This document shows positions 11,995-24,700 of a stretch of 64,000 bases of DNA, piece by piece (position 1 is the stretch's first letter; the number at the start of each line of letters is the position of its first letter). Source of the DNA: Prosapia bicincta (Eukaryota > Arthropoda > Insecta > Hemiptera > Cercopidae); assembly GCA_036971475.1 (NCBI GenBank), contig JBAIZL010000006.1:87962046-88026045 (forward strand), given 5' to 3'. The notes below the pieces were generated by a model, which was not told where the DNA came from, did no database searches, and saw only the letters and a program-made list of their open reading frames with translations. The position numbers and the translations under genes were made by a program.

Positions 11995-14726
11995 AATGTT
12001 TGGACTAGATAGGAGACTGACAGACTTACTTAATGGCAATAGTCAAAAACTGCAATCTCTTGGAAATAAATATATAGACACATACACAAACTTATCACAC
12101 TATTGAATTATTTCGATCAAAAATGATCTTCATCAATCAAAAAAGAGAAAAAGAAAAGACTGAAGTGAACCACAGATTTGTATAATATTCAAATGTCACA
12201 GATTTATAGTTTATGATATAGTGCTATATGTGATTTGTATAAATATTAATTATTTGAAACTAGATATTAATAGTCTGTCAGAAGGAAGGTAAATGTAGTT
12301 GTTGAAAATGTAGAAGTTAGGGGGAAGGTAAGCAGTTTTATCTGATGTTGAGGTTAGGAGGCTCTCTAGATTTGGTGTACCACTGGTATGATAACTCCCA
12401 TCTTTTTAATTCTGAAGGGTTGCAATCAGGGGGGAGGGCCTTAATTATTTTGGTGGTATAACAATCATAGAAAGATATAATGTGACTAGTGCCGTGTTGA
12501 GCGGTTGGCCTGTCTATGTTCATGGTTCCAACGTCATATCTGTGGCCATTTATTCTGATGCTCAGACCATCCGTGGTAAGGCCGATGTACTGTGCCGGGC
12601 AAAATTTACATTGCAACTGGTATATTACATTTTTGGATGTACAAGTATGATGACCTTGAATCTTGAAGTCAACATTGGTTGCTAGGCTATGGAAACTATT
12701 TGTTGGGATGTGTATTGGACATGTCTTGCATCGAGGTCTATTGCACGGAAAGGAGCCATAAGGAAGTTTAGGCGGTTTTTCAGTACTTGGATCTGGTAAT
12801 TTTGGATGTACTAAAATATTTTTCAAATTAAAAGGTTGTCTGAACCAAATATGTGGTGGTTTTGAGAAAAGATCTTTGGTGTGGGTGGAAGCTTGAAGAA
12901 TCTTGAAGCCATCGTTTAATATTTTGTTCAGCTTCTGTTGGCCTGGTTGGTAATCTGTAACTAAAGACAGTTTGTTGTCTTCCATAGGTGGTCTGGGTTC
13001 ATCAAATGATTGAGCTAAACGGATTTGATCCTCTACAAGTTGTTTAGGATATCTTCTTTTTTGGAAAGCTAGTAAGGTCTTTCTATTAAAGTCCTCCAAT
13101 GCTATATTGTTGGAACAGATTCTCTTGCCCCTGAATGCCTGACTGTATGGTATGGACCTTTTTATATTCATAGGGTGGTTGCTATTAAAATGTAGGTATT
13201 GCAGATGGTTTTTCAATTTGATGTGGACACCTGTATAGATATTCCCATCTCTGATTGTTATATCTACATCTAAGAAGGTGATTGTTGCTGTAGATTTCTC
13301 CCAGGTGAGTTAAAGTGTAGAGAATAGTGATAAGCCCTTCAAAAAACTTTCCTGCGTTGAGATTCCCTGTGTCCAAATTATGAAGATGTCGAAGATTTCT
13401 ATATATCTGTACCAACATAATGGTTGGTGTGTTCGAGTTTTTAGGAATTCCGCTTCGATATTACCCATGTACAGGTTTGCGTACGATGGGGCCATCCTAG
13501 TACCCATTGCTGTTCCTTTTATTTGCAAGTAATTAGGTAAGTCTGTCAGTCTCCTATCTAGTTAAAAAAAATTCCTAAATAAGCTTTAAGCTCTACTAGA
13601 ACTAACCTAAATATATATATTTTTTAGATTAGTTCTAGTAGAGCTTAAAGCTTATTTAGAAATTTTTGGACTAGATAGGAGACTGTCAGACTTACCTAAT
13701 GGCAATAGTCCAAAACTGCAATCTCTTGGATACAAATAAATAGACACATATAAAAACTTATCACACTATTGAAATATTTCGATACAAAATGATCTTCATC
13801 AATCAAAAAAAGAAAAAGAAAAGACCTCAGTTTATATATACAGTAAACTCCCGATTATCCGTGGGCGGATTAACCGGTTTGCGGATTATCCGGGGTCTGC
13901 CATTGTTTTACAAATATCCAATTTCTATTCCAATCAGATTCATGTGTTTAAATTTCCAAATGGTGAATTACGACATAAATACATATAAGGCTTAATAGAA
14001 GTTAAGATGAAGGAAATAGGTATGTAAATATGTACGTACTAATTTTTACATTGAAAAGGAAGCATCCCGACGCGGGCCAGCGAAATAAAAGGGGCGAGCA
14101 GACTACTGTATAAAAGAGACAATGATAAAATACTTGGACGCCCGAAAACCTAACGTGTATCATAAGATTGTAAACAAACGTCAGCTAATCTCGGCTATAA
14201 ATAGTCTAGGACGTGACATATGCATTATGCATGTCAGTCATATACATTATCGATCTTTATGGCTTTGTGACACAAGTAGACACTGTGCGACAAAATGGTT
14301 CTTAAGAAACTTAGATCGCACATTAAAGCTAAATCATGCTCACAAAAAAACAGACGAAAGTGATTTTGTAACAAAAAAACAGATTGTTTTGTTAAAAAAT
14401 GAAAGTATTTTGAGTAAAGGAAATTGCATATGTACATACATACTTACTTTTGACATATACTTATGTACGTATTGTAAAGTTAGACATATAAATGTACATG
14501 TTATAATCCGTCAAATACATCGACATTTTAAATTATTTTCTGTATTTATTTTGTCCTCTGAAGATTATTTGTGAATTGCATTAACCGGGGTCATTATTTG
14601 TGTAACTTATGGTATAATAATCTATTATCGATCGTTTTGCGTATTCTTTGTTCATAGCGGATTATCCGGGGAATTCGTTATCTGGCGTTGCCGGGCCACT
14701 CTATTCCACGGATAATCGGAAGTTTA

Positions 14727-14763
<37 letters not shown>

Positions 14764-14915
14764 AAATAAATATCGCAATATGTACTTGTGTATCAATAAA
14801 GAACTAAGTCAATTCAGGAATCAGGAATATTCCTAATGATGTTGGTACTGTTAGCCAACGAAAAGCTTTGAATTGTAAATTCAATTATAATTCTTATATT
14901 TGTATTTTGACTTAG

Positions 14916-14984
<69 letters not shown>

Positions 14985-15163
14985 TTTATGTGTTTCTATT
15001 TCAAGACTACAGAGTGGACTCTTACCAAGGTAAGTCTGTCAGTCTCCTAGTCCAAAAAATCTATATATATATATTTCTACTCTACACAATCTGTGATTAC
15101 AATTTATATTTATTTTATTTCTCCCATATTTCTTTTTGTGTTTTCTCTTTGATTGACAAAGAC

Positions 15164-15214
<51 letters not shown>

Positions 15215-15311
15215 TATGGTGATATGTTTTCTTGTAATATAGTTAATAAATTAAAAATATTTGAAAAACAAGAATATTTTTAATGAATATATTTATATTC
15301 ATAGAGAATAG

Positions 15312-15365
<54 letters not shown>

Positions 15366-15698
15366 TTTTTTGGACTAGGAGACTGACAGACTTACCTTGG
15401 TAAGAGTCCACTCTGTAGTCTTGAAATAGAAACACATAAAAGCACTTAAACAATGATATATTTCAACCACACAGTGGTCTTTGTCAATCGAAGAGAAAGA
15501 AATATGAGAGAATGAAATAAAATAATTGTAATCACCCTCTTCGATTGACAAAGACCACTGTGTGGTTGAAATATATCATTGTTTAAGTGCTTTTATGTGT
15601 TTCTATTTCAAGACTACAGAGTGGACTCTTACCAAGGTAAGTCTGTCAGTCTCCTAGTCCAAAAAATCTAAATAATCTTTACCAACCAAAACTAACCT

Positions 15699-15761
<63 letters not shown>

Positions 15762-18700
15762 TCTCTTTTCTTTGGTTATTATACTTAATGGTTTGTATTC
15801 TGTTTATATTTTAACCAAGCACAGCGGTATAATGATCAAATTACTATTAAAAAACTGAACATCATTGCTTGTCATGAAAAAATGAGAATTTTAACTCAGT
15901 GATGAATTTGTACAACATAACATCTTCAACAATCTATAACGTAAAAAGCAGATAGATATTTTGTTATTAAATCTGCAGGTTACTTAGCCTTGATTCATGA
16001 TAAACTTTAAAGAAACCGAACTCTATTACTTGGATAGTTGGAGTATTTTATACATCTGTGATAACAGTATGGGTATCACATTAAGTTGAACCAATCAGTG
16101 ATAATATTTTTTCTTTCTCATGACTATTTAGAATTTTATACCAAAGCGTTTTTAAAGTGTTATCAAAATACTCAGATGTAGCTTAAAATGCATTGTAATT
16201 CCATTTTTGGTTTCTTTATTTTCCTGCATTTTCACCTTGCAAGATAATTGATACAGCATGCTACAAAAATAAAACAAAACCTGCTTATGATGATCATTTT
16301 TTATGTTCTTACTATACCATTTCCTTCATTGCATGATATATAGAATTTTCATAGATGATTTTATATTAAAACTATAAGATACAATTTTTTTAAGGTAAAG
16401 ATTCATGCATCTAGAAAAATAATTTGTATTAAATATTAATGGAAGGCTAATAGAATGTGACTATGTTCACCACTTTACAGGTGTACCCAACTTGGCCTCG
16501 TAGATAGATGTAAAGTGTTTGCATCAAGGGAAGCAACTTTAGAGGAGATCTTGATGAAACACACACAACAATCTATTGATATTCTTAAAGCTACTGATGA
16601 CAGCAAAAGTGTTTCCGAGTTGGAAGAAACCTCTTCAAACTATGATGGTGTTTACATTCATCCTGTAAGTCAATAAGACTTCATTTAGTTTTGTTTATCG
16701 TAAAAAAATGAATGTTGTATTAAGGCATTTTCATTTCAACTGAAGAAAACATCATAAGTAATTATTAGAAGAATCAAGGTAAAAGTATTTACTTACTTAC
16801 TGACGTGTTTCAAAACTGTTGTTTCTTTGACAGAGCCTAACCCGCTATGACCTTTTCTAAACATGTCAGCAAGTTAGTTAATAGTTTTCATTTATTGCTC
16901 CGAATAATTAATTATGACTTAGTCAGTAAGATTAAGATTATTACAACAAAGTTTTAAAAAAACAATGTTTTGGCTTATCATTACAATACAGATTATTTCA
17001 GTGGAAACTCAAAATTCTGCCTGGAAGTATTTTTCTAGATTACTTTTTGTCATATTGATTTACGTTTTGTTAAATTTTAAGTACCATGTTTATATTTTAG
17101 AAAAGAAAATAATGCAGATTTGTTTAAATGTTGTTTTACGTGGTTTTCATTAGCTACACTTATTATTTCTTTTTTCAAAAAGACTACATTAATAAAAATA
17201 TTATTATATCAGTTACAAAAATCTCCACAAATCAAGTTTCTTAACAACGTAAAAATAATTTTTTAGGGGGACTGTATAACTCAAAACTTTAATATATCTT
17301 ACCTACATTTCCAACATATTCTAGTGTAGCTAATATATCTTACCTACATTTCCAACATATTCTAGTGTAGTTAATATATCATACCTACATTTCCAACATA
17401 TTCTAGTGTAGCTAATATATCTTACCTACATTTCCAACATATTCTAGTGTAGCTAATATATCTTACCTACATTTTCAACATATTCTAGTGTAGCTAATAT
17501 ATCTTACCTACATTCCCAACATATTCTAGTGTAGTTAATATATCATACCTACATTTCCAACATATTCTAGTGTAGCTAATATATCTTACCTACATTTCCA
17601 ACATATTCTAGTGTAGCTAATATATCTTACCTACATTCCCAACATATTCTAGTGTAGTTAATATATCATACCTACATTTCCAACATATTCTAGTGTAGCT
17701 AATATATCTTACCTACATTTTCAAAATATTCTAGTGTAGCTAATATATCTTACCTACATTTCCAACATATTCTAGTGTAGCTAATATATCTTACCTTCAT
17801 TTCCAACATATTCTAATGTAGGTAATATATCTTACCTAGATTTTCAACATATTCTAGTGTAGCTAATATATCTTACCTAGATTTTCAACATATTCTAGTG
17901 TAGCTAATATATCTTACCTACATTTCCAACATATTCTAGTGTAGCTAATATATCTAACCTACATTTCCAACATATTCTAATGTAGGTAATATATCTTACC
18001 TAGATTTTCAACATATTCTAGTGTAGCTAATATATCTTACCTAGATTTTCAACATATTCTAGTGTAGCTAATATATCTTACCTACATTTCCAACATATTC
18101 TAATGTAGGTAATATATCTTACCTAGATTTTCAACATATTCTAGTGTAGCTAATATATCTTACCTAGATTTTCAACATATTCTAGTGTAGCTAATATATC
18201 TTACCTACATTTCCAACATATTCTAGTGTAGCTAATATATCTTACCTTCATTTCCAACATATTCTAGTGTAGCTAATATATCTTACCTACATTTCCAACA
18301 TATTCTAGTGTAGTTAATATATCATACCTACATTTCCAACATATTCTAGTGTAGCTAATATATCTTACCTACATTTCCAACATATTCTAGTGTAGCTAAT
18401 ATATCTTACCTACATTTTCAACATATTCTAGTGTAGCTAATATATCTTACCTACATTTTCAACATATTCTAGTGTAGTTAATATATCATACCTACATTTC
18501 CAACATATTCTAGTGTAGCTAATATATCTTACCTACATTTCCAACATATTCTAGTGTAGCTAATATATCTTACCTACATTCCCAACATATTCTAGTGTAG
18601 TTAATATATCATACCTACATTTCCAACATATTCTAGTGTAGCTAATATATCTTACCTACATTTTCAAAATATTCTAGTGTAGCTAATATATCTTACCTAC

Positions 18701-21700
18701 ATTTCCAACATATTCTAGTGTAGCTAATATATCTTACCTTCATTTCCAACATATTCTAATGTAGGTAATATATCTTACCTAGATTTTCAACATATTCTAG
18801 TGTAGCTAATATATCTTACCTAGATTTTCAACATATTCTAGTGTAGCTAATATGTCTTACCTACATTTCCAACATATTCTAGTGTAGCTAATATATCTAA
18901 CCTACATTTCCAACATAATCTAATGTAGGTAATATATCTTACCTAGATTTTCAACATATTCTAGTGTAGCTAATATATCTTACCTAGATTTTCAACATAT
19001 TCTAGTGTAGCTGATATATCTTACCTACATTTCCAACATATTCTAATGTAGGTAATATATCTTACCTAGATTTTCAACATATTCTAGTGTAGCTAATATA
19101 TCTTACCTAGATTTTCAACATATTCTAGTGTAGCTAATATATCTTACCTACATTTCCAACATATTCTAGTGTAGCTAATATATCTTACCTTCATTTCCAA
19201 CATATTCTAATGTAGGTAATATATCTTACCTAGATTTTCAACATATTCTAGTGTAGCTAATATAACTTACCTAGATTTTCAACATATTCTAGTGTAGCTA
19301 ATATATCTTACCTACATTTTCAAAATATTCTAGTGTAGCTAATATATCTTACCTACATTTCCAACATATTCTAGTGTAGCTAATATATCTTACCTACATT
19401 TCCAACATATTCTAGTGTAGCTAATATATCTTACCTACATTTCCAACATATTCTAGTGTAGCTAATATATCTAACCTACATTTCCAACATATTCTAGTGT
19501 AGCTAATATATCTTACCTACATTTCCAACATATTCTAGTGTAGCTAATATATCTAACCTACATTTCCAACATATTCTAGTGTAGCTAATATATCTTACCT
19601 ACATTTCCAACATATTCTAGTGTAGCTAATATATCTTACCTACATTTCCAACATATTCTAGTGTAGCTAATATATCTTACCTACATTTCCAACATATTCT
19701 AGTGTAGCTAATATATCTAACCTACATTTCCAACATATTCTAGTGTAGCTAATATATCTAACCTACATTTCCAACATATTCTAGTGTAGCTAATATATCT
19801 AACCTACATTTCCAACATATTCTAGTGTAGCTAATATATCTTACCTACATTTTCAACATATTCTAGTGTAGCTAATATATCTTACCTACATTTCCAACAT
19901 ATTCTAGTGTAGCTAATATATCTTACCTACATTTCCAACATATTCTAGTGTAGCTAATATATCTAACCTACATTTCCAACATATTCTAGTGTAGCTAATA
20001 TATCTTACCTACATTTCCAACATATTCTAGTGTAGCTAATATATCTAACCTACATTTCCAACATATTCTAGTGTAGCTAATATATCTTACCTACATTTCC
20101 AACATATTCTAGTGTAGCTAATATATCTTACCTACATTTCCAACATATTCTAGTGTAGCTAATATATCTAACCTACATTTCCAACATATTCTAGTGTAGC
20201 TAATATATCTAACCTACATTTCCAACATATTCTAGTGTAGCTAATATATCTAACCTACATTCCCAACATATTCTAGTGTAGCTAATATATCTAACCTACA
20301 TTCCCAACATATTCTAGTGTAGCTAATATATCTTACCTACATATTCAACATATTCTAGTGTAGCTAATATATCTAACCTACATTCCCAACATATTCTAGT
20401 GTAGCTAATATATCTAACCTACATTCCCAACATATTCTAGTGTAGCTAAAATATCTAACCTACATTCCCAACATATTCTAGTGTAGCTAATATATCTAAC
20501 CTACATTCCCAACATATTCTAGTGTAGCTAATATATCTTACCTACATATTCAACATATTCTAGTGTAGCTAATAAATCTAACCTACATTTTCAACATATT
20601 CTAGTGTAGCTAATATATGTTACCTACATTTCCAACATATTCTAGTGTAGCTAATATATGTTACCTACATTTCCAACATATTCTAGTGTAGCTAATATAT
20701 CTTACCTACATTTTCAACATATTCTAGTGTAGCTAATATATCTTACCTACATTTTCAACATATTCTAGTGTAGCTAATATATATTACCTACATTATCAAC
20801 ATATTCTAGTGTAGCTAATATATCTTACCTACATTTCCAACATATTCTAGTGTAGCTAATATATCTTACCTACATTTCCAACATATTCTAGTGTAGCTAA
20901 TATATCTTACCTACATTTCCAACATATTCTAGTGTAGCTAATATATATTACCTACATTTTCAACATATTCTAGTGTAGCTAATATATCTTACCTACATTT
21001 CCAACATATTCTAGTGTAGCTAATATATCTTACCTACATTCCCAACATATTCTAGTGTAGCTAATATATCTTACCTACATTTCCAACATATTCTAGTGTA
21101 GCTAATATATCTTACCTACATTTCCAACATATTCTAGTGTAGCTAATATATCTTACCTACATTTCCAACATATTCTAGTGTAGCTAATATATCTTACCTA
21201 CATTTCCAACATATTCTAGTGTAGCTAATATATCTTACCTAGATTTCCAACATATTCTAGTGTAGCTAATATATCTTACCTAGATTTTCAACATATTCTA
21301 TTGTAGCTAATATATCTTACCTAGATTTTCAACATATTCTAGTGTAGCTAATATATCTTACCTACATTTCCAACATATTCTAGTGTAGCTAATATATCTT
21401 ACCTTCATTTCCAACATATTCTAATGTAGGTAATATATCTTACCTAGATTTTCAACATATTCTAGTGTAGCTAATATATCTTACCTAGATTTTCAACATA
21501 TTCTAGTGTAGCTAATATATCTTACCTACATTTTCAACATATTCTAGTGTAGCTAATATATCTTACCTACATTTCCAACATATTCTAGTGTAGCTAATAT
21601 ATCTTACCTACATTTCCAACATATTCTAGTGTAGCTAATATATCTTACCTACATTTCCAACATATTCAAGTGTAGCTAATATATCTTACCTACATTCCCA

Positions 21701-24700
21701 ACATATTCTAGTGTAGCTAATATATCTTACCTACATTTGCAACATATTTAATATATCTTACCTACATTCCCAACATATTCTAGTGTAGCTAATATATCTT
21801 ACCTACATTCCCAACATATTCTAGTGTAGCTAATATATCTTACCTACATTTGCAACATATTCTAGTGTAGCTAATATATCTTACCTACATTCCCAACATA
21901 TTCAAGTGTAGCTAATATATCTTACCTACATTCCCAACATATTCTAGTGTAGCTAATATATCTTACCTACATTTGCAACATATTTAATATATCTTACCTA
22001 CATTCCCAACATATTCTAGTGTAGCAATATATCTTACCTACATTCCCAACATATTCTAGTGTAGCTAATATATCTTACCTACATTTGCAACATATTCTAG
22101 TGTAGCTAATATATCTTACCTACATTCCCAACATATTCTAGTGTAGCTAATATATCTTACCTACATTTGCAACATATTTAATATATCTTACCTACATTCC
22201 CAACATATTCTAGTGTAGCTAATATATCTTACCTACATTCCCAACATATTCTAGTGTAGCTAATATATCTTACCTACATTTCCAACATATTCTAGTGTAG
22301 CTAATATATCTTACCTACATTTCCAACATATTCTAGTGTAGCTAATATATCTTACCTACATTTCCAACATATTCTAGTGTAGCTAATATATCTTACCTAC
22401 ATTTCCAACATATTCTAGTGTAGCTAATATATCTTACCTAGATTTCCAACATATTCTAGTGTAGCTAATATATCTTACCTAGATTTTCAACATATTCTAT
22501 TGTAGCTAATATATCTTACCTAGATTTTCAACATATTCTAGTGTAGCTAATATATCTTACCTACATTTCCAACATATTCTAGTGTAGCTAATATATCTTA
22601 CCTTCATTTCCAACATATTCTAATGTAGGTAATATATCTTACCTAGATTTTCAACATATTCTAGTGTAGCTAATATATCTTACCTAGATTTTCAACATAT
22701 TCTAGTGTAGCTAATATATCTTACCTACATTTTCAACATATTCTAGTGTAGCTAATATATCTTACCTACATTTCCAACATATTCTAGTGTAGCTAATATA
22801 TCTTACCTACATTTCCAACATATTCTAGTGTAGCTAATATATCTTACCTACATTTCCAACATATTCAAGTGTAGCTAATATATCTTACCTACATTCCCAA
22901 CATATTCTAGTGTAGCTAATATATCTTACCTACATTTGCAACATATTTAATATATCTTACCTACATTCCCAACATATTCTAGTGTAGCAATATATCTTAC
23001 CTACATTTGCAACATATTTAATATATCTTACCTACATTCCCAACATATTCTAGTGTAGCTAATATATCTTACCTACATTCCCAACATATTCTAGTGTAGC
23101 TAATATATCTTACCTACATTTGCAACATATTCTAGTGTAGCTAATATATCTTACCTACATTCCCAACATATTCAAGTGTAGCTAATATATCTTACCTACA
23201 TTCCCAACATATTCTAGTGTAGCTAATATATCTTACCTACATTTGCAACATATTCTAGTGTAGCTAATATATCTTACCTACATTCCCAACATATTCAAGT
23301 GTAGCTAATATATCTTACCTACATTTGCAACATATTCTAGTGTAGCTAATATATCTTACCTACATTCCCAACATATTCAAGTGTAGCTAATATATCTTAC
23401 CTACATTCCCAACATATTCTAGTGTAGCTAATATATCTTACCTACATTTGCAACATATTCTAGTGTAGCTAATATATCTTACCTACATTTGCAACATATT
23501 CTAGTGTAGCTAATATATCTTACCTACATTCCCAACATATTCTAGTGTAGCTAATATATCTTACCTACATTTGCAACATATTCTAGTGTAGCTAATATAT
23601 CTTACCTACATTTGCAACATATTCTAGTGTAGCTAATATATCTTACCTACATTCCCAACATATTCAAGTGTAGCTAATATATCTTACCTACATTTGCAAC
23701 ATATTTAATATATCTTACCTACATTCCCAACATATTCTAGTGTAGCTAATATATCTTACCTACATTTGCAACATATTCTAGTGTAGCTAATATATCTTAC
23801 CTACATTCCCAACATATTCAAGTGTAGCTAATATATCTTACCTACATTCCCAACATATTCTAGTGTAGCTAATATATCTTACCTACATTTGCAACATATT
23901 CTAGTGTAGCTAATATATCTTACCTACATTCCCAACATATTCAAGTGTAGCTAATATATCTTACCTACATTCCCAACATATTCTAGTGTAGCTAATATAT
24001 CTTACCTACATTTGCAACATATTTAATATATCTTACCTACATTCCCAACATATTCTAGTGTAGCAATATATCTTACCTACATTCCCAACATATTCTAGTG
24101 TAGCTAATATATCTTACCTACATTTGCAACATATTCTAGTGTAGCTAATATATCTTACCTACATTCCCAACATATTCAAGTGTAGCTAATATATCTTACC
24201 TACATTCCCAACATATTCTAGTGTAGCTAATATATCTTACCTACATTCCCAACATATTCTAGTGTAGCTAATATATCTTACCTACATTTGCAACATATTT
24301 AATATATCTTACCTACATTCCCAACATATTCTAGTGTAGCAATATATCTTACCTATATTCCCAACATATTCTAGTGTAGCTAATATATCTTACCTACATT
24401 TGCAACATATTCTAGTGTAGCTAATATATCTTACCTACATTCCCAACATATTCTAGTGTAGCTAATATATCTTACCTACATTTGCAACATATTTAATATA
24501 TCTTACCTACATTCCCAACATATTCTAGTGTAGCAATATATCTTACCTACATTTGCAACATATTTAATATATCTTACCTACATTCCCAACATATTCTAGT
24601 GTAGCTAATATATCTTACCTACATTTGCAACATATTTAATATATCTTACCTACATTCCCAACATATTCTAGTGTAGCAATATATCTTACCTACATTTGCA

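Larger units (their letters stand above)
11993..13535 (-). mobile_element. PLE, 5'-truncated, RT plus GIY-YIG (family B end)
   Basis: The best-preserved PLE in the window. The - strand runs from mid-RT (13528) through the GIY-YIG end (12338), a UTR and the family B terminus (11995-12140) to the (TA)n tract. At its 5' side RT coding is fused directly to another terminal copy (acttacctaat junction near 13530), showing 5' truncation. It lies in HDAC6 intron 2, antisense to the gene. Confidence 0.85.
9657..16480 (+). other. HDAC6: HDAC6 intron 2
   Basis: 6.8-kb intron filled from 9.77 to 15.76 kb by a foldback element, PLE fragments, giant palindromes, a Tigger MITE and (TA)n tracts. 15760-16480 shows nothing recognisable. 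Confidence 0.85.

Noticed and set aside
14122..14574. 150-codon open frame inside the pogo/Tigger MITE
   Set aside because: No DDE or helix-turn-helix motif recognised, AT-driven composition and position inside a non-autonomous element; not called as a gene.
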